5,754 bases of DNA, from assembly GCA_016295505.1 (NCBI GenBank), contig JAEDLC010000112.1:1-5754 (forward strand). Direction: 5' to 3'. Under the pieces are notes generated by a model that did not search any database, was not told the origin of the DNA, and worked only from the letters and a program-made list of their open reading frames with translations. The position numbers and the translations under genes are program-made. The stretch comes from Dorea sp. (GTDB taxonomy: Bacteria; Bacillota_A; Clostridia; Lachnospirales; Lachnospiraceae). Shown one piece after another: positions 1 to 5,754 of this stretch. How positions within the stretch are numbered: the first letter of the stretch is position 1; the number at the start of each line of letters is the position of its first letter.

Positions 1-110
1 TTCTTACCAAAAAGGAGCCATTTTTTACCAGAAACACAAACTATTTTACACTACCCAAAATCCTCCTGCTCTTTTCTATTATACGTCATTTCAATTTTTC
101 TTAGGCAGCC
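1..110. other. AT-rich non-coding region downstream of the kinase-TIR gene
   Basis: After the TGA at 113-111 there is no open frame of useful length on either strand up to the left edge. The stretch is clearly richer in A+T than the flanking gene. It holds an isolated TATAAT and AGGAGG on the minus strand (listed separately) and an A6/T5 pair around positions 11-27. I see no strong GC stem followed by a T-run, so no intrinsic terminator for the operon can be called inside the window. Confidence 0.6.
61..83 (-). promoter_or_regulatory. Possible -10 box and orphan Shine-Dalgarno sequence
   Basis: Minus-strand TATAAT (83-78) is followed by AGGAGGA (67-61). No good -35 hexamer lies 16-18 bases upstream of the TATAAT. 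Starts near the AGGAGG fail at once: GTG at 51-49 is followed directly by TAA, TTG at 58-56 reaches TAG after four more codons, and the ATG at 21-19 opens a five-codon frame. The pair could be chance in AT-rich DNA, a remnant of a lost gene, or part of the leader of a gene to the left of the window. Confidence 0.2.
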
Positions 111-3100
111 TCATTCTTTCTGCAAACTTTCCAGTTCTTCCTCTGCCTTTTCATACAGCTCAGCAAAGTCATACATCTCACCCGAACTGAATCCCATGCC
201 ATCCTTATACACACTATAGATCTGCGTTGAATCTGCCAGTTTATAGCCCTGGTCAACCTCAGCAAACGGATAGATCTGCTGATTCTCAACATAGAACACC
301 TGCAGCCTCATCCTATCATCTAATCCGACATCTGTATTCATATCTTCAGAAACCGACCTATCTTTCAACGTAAAGTAAGAACCGTTCTGATCTGCAGAAA
401 GTCTTATTCCGCTCTGGTTTTCTTCCAGTGCGTAAGTAGAAACAAGTTTCCCTGATTTCAAGTCATAGATCCACGCTGCCTCTTTATCAACACCAAGGAT
501 ACACTGATCCTGTTCAAAGAAACGAAGCTGTAAATTCTGTTTTTGTCCACACTCTATCGTCTGCTGTGTCTTTCCGGTTGCCGTATCCAGAATTATAATC
601 TGGCCATCCGGATGATACACTGCAAGGCTTAATTCATCAGAACTCACCGTCATTGCCGGAGACTGCTGGCTTGTAGTCTGTTCTCCGATTTCCTGCTTCC
701 CCTGAAGCTTTCCGTCTTCTGTGGAATACTTCGCCAAATAAATCTGATTCCCGTCTCTGTTTAAAACTTCTATCTCTTTTCCACCATTTACAGACACGAT
801 TTCCAGAATCTGTCCATCTGTTTCTTCAGATTCATCCATCCGCTGAATGGTCTGCTTCTTCAAATCCACATAAAACAGCTTCTCCGTATTTCGGAAGTAA
901 AGTCCTTCCACATCTGGTGTATAGATCCAGTCCGAACCTGCTTTCAGTTCTTCTCCTGCTTCGCCTTCAACGGAATAGTCAGCAACCAGTTCCTTCGAAT
1001 CTACGGAAAAGATCCGTACTTTGGCACTGTCATTTCCGTAACCTTTTTCTGTTTCCAGTATCACTGCACATAACTGTCCCTGGACTTCTTTTACTTGCAA
1101 ATCCTGGATCTCCCATGTCTCATCACATGTATAGGTAAAGGCCGGACTGTCTGCCTGCTCCGTATATAGTGCCACTGCATTTTTCTCAAGCCAGAATCCA
1201 TAGACCTTATTCTGTACCCTTGTGTCTGCGAACCAGACGCACTGATACTTCTGCTGGTCTGCACGTTTCTCCTCCATGTCTGAGATCACATAATACGCAT
1301 CGAAGATCTGGTCTGCTACCTGCTGCTTCATTCCACTGTCTTCCGGTCTCTCACAGAACACAATCCCGTCTTCCGTCTTCAGAATCAGTCTGTCCTCCAT
1401 CTGGTCATAAAGGAAATCCTCCATCTGAAAATCCCCCTGATACACCTGTCTTTTCACCAGCATATCTGCCAGTTCTACTTGAACAATACTTCCATCACTT
1501 AATCCAACCAAAAACGCTTCTTCTGTATAAGCCTGTACCCCTATGATATTAGAAGCAAAGGAAATCTTCTGCGCCCCTGTTCCTGTCTGGGAAATATATA
1601 AATCGCCCCGGATCCAATGAATCCATGTATCTCCGTCATCATTGCCGGTTTTCAATGGCAAAATGCACTGCCCCTTTTCGTCAGTTACATATCCTGTTTC
1701 CTTCTCGGATCTGGAAATCGTCTCGCCGGTATGTGCATCGTAAATTACATAAGTCCAGTGATACATTGTATCTTTCCAGAAATTCTCCGAAGCTGTTTCC
1801 GCCTGAGTCTGCTCTTCGTACTCAAGCACCAGCACATTTCCATTTCCCGTGAAACTTACATGCTCTCCCGGACTCGTTGTAAGTACTCGTCCCTCGCCAC
1901 TGTTCCTGTCATACAGAACCACACCGGCATCTGTACTGATTACCATCTGTACTCCATCCTGGGAGAAATCAACACTGCTGATTTTCGGATCATCTGCATA
2001 CTCTCCCACTTTTCCCAACAGCCCAGACATCCATTCCTGTGAAATAACCGCTGTCTTCTGACCCGAAGTAACGTCATACAAATCTAAATTCTGACTGGAG
2101 TCCACATAAGCAAACAGGTTTTCGTATCCTACATAAATGTCAGCCTTGAATGCCATAGGGACTTCCAGAGGAAATGCCTGCTCCACCTTTTGGTTCTCAG
2201 AATTGAAAACTACAGCAGCATGCTCCATAACGATCAATACCTGATTCTTTTCAATCGGATAAGCAAGTTGTATCACTCCCAATGCTTCTGGCAGACCGTC
2301 CGATGTATCTGACTCCTGGATCATCCGTTCGATCTGTCCACTGTCTCCCTCCCATATGGTCTTCCCATCCTTACAGGTAAATACAGTCAACATCCCTTTG
2401 CTGTCAATCCCGTAGCCATAACTTTTGTCTTCTGAATAAGTAACCTTTACAAAGGATTGTGTTATCTTGTCCCTTGCTGTGAACTTCCTTTCCTGACCGG
2501 AAGCATAGCTATTTAATACAGTATTCAGCGCATACATTTGCTCCGGGATAATCGCTGACTTTGTATTCTTCTCTTCATTCGAAGGTAAAAGTACAATCTG
2601 TAATGCTCCGGTTTTGTCTCCCTGTTCGTATTGCTTCAATGCCTGTGTACAGAGATTCTGCGCCCGGTTTCTGCTTGCCAGACGGTGTTCGATCTGGATC
2701 TGATACTTCTGGTACACCGTGTAGGATAGGAATCCGATTGCTACAATACTTACAACACCAACAATACTTCCAATCTTTTTTCTCCGGTAAGTCCGGTATC
2801 TCTGCACCAGTCCATCATACGGTACGCCAAGTATCGGCGCCACAATCCGAAGAACTGCATCTTTCCGTATTTTTTTCAGAATCTCTGCCTCTGTCTGTCC
2901 GTAAACAGCCGCAGCATAAGAAAGATATCGCTCCCGCCCTTTGAACTTAACGATTTTCTGGTCATCAGATTCGTCTTTCTGTTCGACAACCACCGGGAGA
3001 ATCCGGGAGGAATCATGTGTCTTTAAGAAATACTGCACCTCTCCTGCATTCCAAATGGTCTCACCTTCGGTGTCATTTCCGATGATAATCAGATATCCAC

Positions 3101-4370
3101 TGTCTCCAAGCGCATCCACGATCTGCCGATTCGCATTCTGGTCCACTGACAATTCCGCACTGTCCAGAAAGACTCTGCGGATTCTCCGCTGGCCTGAAAC
3201 TTTGAAATGCTCTATTCCTTTCTGCAGGGCTTCCGCAGCCTTCTTGTGTAATCTGTTTTTCTCGTCATATAAGATATACGCATCGTACTGGAAGCCCTGA
3301 AGTTTTGAATGATGCGGAACTAGCTCATCTAAAAGCCGGTCCACATCTTTCAACATTTCATCTGTGCTGTGGTATCTGTTTTCCGGCTTCTCTTCAAGTG
3401 CTTTCGTCAGAATGTGCTGTGTCAGATCTTCTAAATGTTCCGGAATCCGGAGTTCCTCCAGATTCTTCCTCGTCAGATATTTTCTCTCATAAGAGGAACG
3501 GAACACTTCCATCTCTTCTTCGCTGTAATGCTTTCCTGTCAGAAGATACAGCAGCAGATATCCCACGCTATACAGATCCGCCTCTTTACCAAGACGGATC
3601 TCAAAGGATTTTCCACGCATAATCTCCAGTATCTCCGGTGCTCTGTATCCTGCTGAGGAAAAGATCGGCTGATTTCCCACTACATCACAGTATCCGTCTT
3701 CCATCAATTCTCTTGCCGAACCGAAATCAATCAGGAAACAGGTCAGACTCTGGTCTCTCCACTCTCCTGCAAGAAAGACATTTCCCTCCTGCATATCCAG
3801 ATGCAGATATCCTGCCCGGTGCACCTCGCGGAGTGCGATCAGTGTTTCCCGGATTGCCCGGAATACAGCCACCGGCGGCCGGTTCATCTTACTCTTCCAT
3901 ATGTAGGCAGATTCTCCTTTTTGCTCCAGCGAAGTCATTACGGTAAATGTATTTCTCACAGAATGAAAAGTTTTCCCCTCATCTGTAGAAATCTCCACCA
4001 CATTTGCCAGCTTCTGCATCGGAATCATACGGACTGCTTCCTTAGAATAAATATCCGCTGTGATCTGCCCTTCGTGCGCCTGCATCCACGACACATACCG
4101 CAGGTAGAATGCCGCATCCTTTGACGCTTCCTTCGGTGCAACTTCTCCCGATTCCAGGCGGATAAACTCATACTGTTCTGAATAAGGAAAACATTCTTTC
4201 AATGCATAATGCATATGCGTCTCCAACACATACTTTCCCTTATAGAAGATCATCTTATTCGCCGAATACAGCAGACTGGAACCACCTGCTCCTATGAGTT
4301 CGTTCACCTGATAACATTCACCGCCTGGAAAACGGACATACGTCCCACTCTTTAACTGTTCTCTCTGCAT
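111..4370 (-). CDS. Membrane Ser/Thr protein kinase fused to a TIR-like domain and a C-terminal beta-propeller
   Basis: A 1419-residue protein. Residues about 20-350 are a protein kinase: glycine loop IGAGGSS (26-32), beta-3 Lys58 in ALKE, catalytic loop HLDMQEGN (His190, Asp192, Asn197), DFG 215-217, APE 244-246 and the late-lobe Arg332. The HRD arginine is Leu191, so it is a non-RD kinase. Residues about 360-465 look like a TIR domain: YDAYILY (362-368), RRVFLDSAEL (398-407), IVDALGDSGYLIII (417-430), W440-x3-E444 and RILPVVV (456-462). A conserved-looking helical stretch (481-523) and a basic cluster (524-532) precede one transmembrane helix (533-553). The rest (about 628-1390) is beta-rich, with recurring aromatic-Asp-x-x-(S/T)-Gly turns at 765, 820, 877 and 1302 and a similar one at 1261, typical of WD40/PQQ-like propellers. 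It ends in a charged helix (1399-1419). Lys58 and the DFG Asp place the N-terminal half in the cytoplasm, and the basic N-flank agrees, so the propeller should be outside. The ATG has an AGGA-type site upstream. Residues 360 to the end resemble clostridial TIR-membrane-WD40 proteins from memory; the N-terminal kinase is an addition to that plan. Substrate and ligand are unknown. Confidence 0.95.
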   Translation of the reverse strand: MQREQLKSGTYVRFPGGECYQVNELIGAGGSSLLYSANKMIFYKGKYVLETHMHYALKECFPYSEQYEFIRLESGEVAPKEASKDAAFYLRYVSWMQAHEGQITADIYSKEAVRMIPMQKLANVVEISTDEGKTFHSVRNTFTVMTSLEQKGESAYIWKSKMNRPPVAVFRAIRETLIALREVHRAGYLHLDMQEGNVFLAGEWRDQSLTCFLIDFGSARELMEDGYCDVVGNQPIFSSAGYRAPEILEIMRGKSFEIRLGKEADLYSVGYLLLYLLTGKHYSEEEMEVFRSSYERKYLTRKNLEELRIPEHLEDLTQHILTKALEEKPENRYHSTDEMLKDVDRLLDELVPHHSKLQGFQYDAYILYDEKNRLHKKAAEALQKGIEHFKVSGQRRIRRVFLDSAELSVDQNANRQIVDALGDSGYLIIIGNDTEGETIWNAGEVQYFLKTHDSSRILPVVVEQKDESDDQKIVKFKGRERYLSYAAAVYGQTEAEILKKIRKDAVLRIVAPILGVPYDGLVQRYRTYRRKKIGSIVGVVSIVAIGFLSYTVYQKYQIQIEHRLASRNRAQNLCTQALKQYEQGDKTGALQIVLLPSNEEKNTKSAIIPEQMYALNTVLNSYASGQERKFTARDKITQSFVKVTYSEDKSYGYGIDSKGMLTVFTCKDGKTIWEGDSGQIERMIQESDTSDGLPEALGVIQLAYPIEKNQVLIVMEHAAVVFNSENQKVEQAFPLEVPMAFKADIYVGYENLFAYVDSSQNLDLYDVTSGQKTAVISQEWMSGLLGKVGEYADDPKISSVDFSQDGVQMVISTDAGVVLYDRNSGEGRVLTTSPGEHVSFTGNGNVLVLEYEEQTQAETASENFWKDTMYHWTYVIYDAHTGETISRSEKETGYVTDEKGQCILPLKTGNDDGDTWIHWIRGDLYISQTGTGAQKISFASNIIGVQAYTEEAFLVGLSDGSIVQVELADMLVKRQVYQGDFQMEDFLYDQMEDRLILKTEDGIVFCERPEDSGMKQQVADQIFDAYYVISDMEEKRADQQKYQCVWFADTRVQNKVYGFWLEKNAVALYTEQADSPAFTYTCDETWEIQDLQVKEVQGQLCAVILETEKGYGNDSAKVRIFSVDSKELVADYSVEGEAGEELKAGSDWIYTPDVEGLYFRNTEKLFYVDLKKQTIQRMDESEETDGQILEIVSVNGGKEIEVLNRDGNQIYLAKYSTEDGKLQGKQEIGEQTTSQQSPAMTVSSDELSLAVYHPDGQIIILDTATGKTQQTIECGQKQNLQLRFFEQDQCILGVDKEAAWIYDLKSGKLVSTYALEENQSGIRLSADQNGSYFTLKDRSVSEDMNTDVGLDDRMRLQVFYVENQQIYPFAEVDQGYKLADSTQIYSVYKDGMGFSSGEMYDFAELYEKAEEELESLQKE

Positions 4371-4380
4371 GTTCTGCTCT

Positions 4381-4388
4381 CTTCCTCT
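4381..4388 (-). promoter_or_regulatory. Ribosome binding site of the kinase-TIR gene
   Basis: On the minus strand the sequence AGAGGAAG lies 10 bases before the ATG at 4370-4368 (12 bases from the AGGA core). The spacing is slightly long but usable. It lies wholly inside the 26-base gap between the two genes and supports this ATG as the start. No -10/-35 pair is seen in the gap, so expression should come from the upstream operon promoter outside the window. Confidence 0.7.
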
Positions 4389-4396
4389 TACCTAAA

Positions 4397-5754
4397 TTAT
4401 CCGATACGGCTTAACGCCTCATAGATCTGGATTGGTGTCAGTCCACCATACATGATTTCGTCATTGTCACTTTCCAGACCAATCAGACAGAAACTAAGAA
4501 TAAAGGTTCTTTCCAAAATATGTGGTGCATAGAACTGTGGCAGATGCGCTGCTTCCAATACAGCGTCCGCACTGTCAATGTATCCCCAGATCTTCTGGCT
4601 GAGCATTCCTTCTTCTGCATTATCCCAGAACATAATGCATACGAGCCATACCATGAACAGCATGTCCGCTTTCTCCACCTGGATCTTTCCCTTTAAAAGC
4701 TCAGGAATCCTGTCTGTAATCACCTTGCTTTTGATCTTTCCGTTTTCATCTACATAAAGGTAACGAGCCAGACGGTCTTTGTGTTTTCTGTACACCTTCT
4801 CTGTCATCTCATTCATTTTATCCAGAAGCTTCTTTACAAACTTATCGTAATCTGCCTCTTCCATAGAATAAGGACTCTCCATGCTGCAGATCTTACTCAG
4901 TTCTTCTGATGCGCCGGTAAGTTCCTCTGTGCTGAACGGATCATAAAATTCTGTCTCGTCTCTTTTTATATATTTCTTCTCTGTATCTGACTTTGCATAC
5001 ACATATGCTGCCATCTTTCTGTATAAACTGCATGCTGTCTTACCAGGAAGATCAAGATACGGAGCCTGTGATACCATCCATTTCATAAATGCAGTATCAA
5101 CTTCCTGATCTGCATCTCCATTCTCCTGCATCCACTGTCTGATTTTCTTTGTCAGAGAAGGGGTATCCTTGCACTCTACCGTCACTTCCTCATCTTCCGG
5201 CATCATATATACCGTAAAGTGATCCGGTTTCTCCTGCACGGACTGCTTCTTTATCTCTGCTGTATTCTCTTCATACTGTTTTTTCAGTCTTGTATAATCG
5301 CCAAGACTCTGACCACGCAGCAGACAGTACACATGGAGAATATCATCTGCTTTCGTAAACTCAAATCCGTCATTCTCCAATGCTCTGATCAGGAAGAAGT
5401 TCGTCTCTGAGTAAGTCATGCGGAGTGCATGTGCGATCTTGAGTCCTTCTTCTTTTTGCAGGATGAATCCCTCTCCTTTTTCCAGATTCTTTTTGTCTTC
5501 TTCTGACAATAAAAATGCTTTTCTGAAGAGGTCACGCCACGGAGTAATAATGTCATTCTCGTTTTCTGCTGCCAGATGCGCCAGCACAACAATGTAACGA
5601 TCCCGCTCATCTTCGCTCAATTCAAGGTCACTGTTCTGTGTAATCGCATCGAAAGAAACTACCCTGTCTCCCCCCTCTGCTGACTTTAACTTACAGGTAA
5701 ATTCTTTAAATTCTCTCGTATATGTTTCATCTGAAAATAAATCTTTTCCAAGAC
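4397..5754 (-). CDS. Helix-rich protein of unknown function, upstream operon partner of the kinase (5' end outside window)
   Basis: I do not recognise this family with confidence. The frame is open from the window edge to a TAA at 4397-4399, giving 451 visible codons (first full codon 5752-5750). The other two minus frames close within the first 70 bases of the edge, so the edge sequence is coding and the gene is 5'-partial. The only early in-frame start-type codon, TTG at 5620, has no ribosome binding site and is unlikely to be the true start. The protein is charged and mostly helical by composition, with no signal peptide visible. Two hydrophobic-patterned helical modules stand out: visible residues about 101-147 (EEGLKIAHALRMTYSETNFF and following) and about 361-425 (WGYIDSADAVLEAAHLPQFY and following), separated by a Glu/Lys-rich linker (about 154-205). 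Both have the look of helical adaptor segments I associate loosely with clostridial signalling operons (weak, from memory). The kinase-TIR gene starts 26 bases downstream, so co-transcription and a shared pathway are likely; the protein could be a kinase substrate, adaptor or sensor partner (inference). Confidence 0.9.
   Translation of the reverse strand, partial: LGKDLFSDETYTREFKEFTCKLKSAEGGDRVVSFDAITQNSDLELSEDERDRYIVVLAHLAAENENDIITPWRDLFRKAFLLSEEDKKNLEKGEGFILQKEEGLKIAHALRMTYSETNFFLIRALENDGFEFTKADDILHVYCLLRGQSLGDYTRLKKQYEENTAEIKKQSVQEKPDHFTVYMMPEDEEVTVECKDTPSLTKKIRQWMQENGDADQEVDTAFMKWMVSQAPYLDLPGKTACSLYRKMAAYVYAKSDTEKKYIKRDETEFYDPFSTEELTGASEELSKICSMESPYSMEEADYDKFVKKLLDKMNEMTEKVYRKHKDRLARYLYVDENGKIKSKVITDRIPELLKGKIQVEKADMLFMVWLVCIMFWDNAEEGMLSQKIWGYIDSADAVLEAAHLPQFYAPHILERTFILSFCLIGLESDNDEIMYGGLTPIQIYEALSRIG

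Noticed and set aside
4..30. A-run/T-run inverted pair as an intrinsic terminator of the operon
   Set aside because: The only pairing is A5 with T5 around a 7-base loop, with no GC-rich stem; too weak to call.
1930..1957. Short direct repeat catctgtact within the kinase-TIR gene
   Set aside because: Two 10-base copies within coding sequence, explained by similar codons; no wider repeat structure.
1617..2042. 141-codon plus-strand open frame, and similar ones at 1169-1546, 2561-2944, 2941-3300 and 3305-4124
   Set aside because: All lie opposite the long kinase-TIR gene, give Ser/Pro/His/Cys-rich translations without recognisable domains, and are explained by codon bias of the true strand.
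4620..4665. Hydrophobic stretch (MLFMVWLVCIMFW) in the upstream protein as a membrane helix
   Set aside because: Only about 13 residues long and flanked at once by charged residues; better explained as a buried helix of a soluble helical protein.
5416..5610. 64-codon minus-strand frame overlapping the upstream gene
   Set aside because: It is a shifted-frame shadow of the larger gene, with a low-complexity Lys/Arg/Ser translation and no ribosome binding site case.
5618..5620. TTG as the start of the upstream gene
   Set aside because: No Shine-Dalgarno sequence precedes it, and the same frame stays open and protein-like through 44 more codons to the window edge while the other two frames close.
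5647..5675. G6 run (GAGGGGGGAGA on the minus strand) as a ribosome binding site, with ATG at 5649
   Set aside because: The ATG is out of frame with the gene and opens only a ten-codon frame; no in-frame ATG, GTG or TTG lies at a suitable distance.

Overview
The window looks like a piece of the chromosome of a gut-type clostridial Firmicute, most likely Lachnospiraceae or a near relative. This is inferred from mid-40s % G+C (judged by eye), purine-rich coding strands, AGGA-type ribosome binding sites, TGA/TAA stops and, above all, the style of the proteins. No rRNA, tRNA, mobile element or CRISPR is visible to refine this.

Layout: everything that codes lies on the minus strand, so the window reads right to left. 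(1) 5754-4397: the 3' part (451 codons visible) of an unrecognised, helix-rich, probably soluble protein whose start lies beyond the right edge. (2) 4396-4371: a 26-base gap carrying a ribosome binding site but no visible promoter. (3) 4370-111: a 1419-residue single-pass membrane protein with a Ser/Thr kinase domain, a TIR-like domain, a basic stretch, one transmembrane helix and a large beta-propeller-like C-terminal half. (4) 110-1: AT-rich non-coding DNA with an isolated TATAAT and an AGGAGG that lead to no usable start codon.

The two genes almost certainly form part of one operon. The kinase is predicted active: glycine-rich loop, beta-3 Lys58, catalytic Asp192, Asn197, DFG Asp215 and APE are all present. 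The TIR-like domain keeps the W-x3-E pattern (Trp440/Glu444) at the position of the catalytic glutamate of NAD-cleaving TIR enzymes. A reasonable inference is that the C-terminal half senses something, across or at the membrane, and controls one or both cytoplasmic output domains, with the upstream protein as partner or substrate. The architecture resembles receptor-type signalling proteins and bacterial immune/conflict proteins, but nothing in this window proves a defence role. The kinase-TIR-membrane-propeller fusion with its unknown partner is the best candidate here for an undescribed system.
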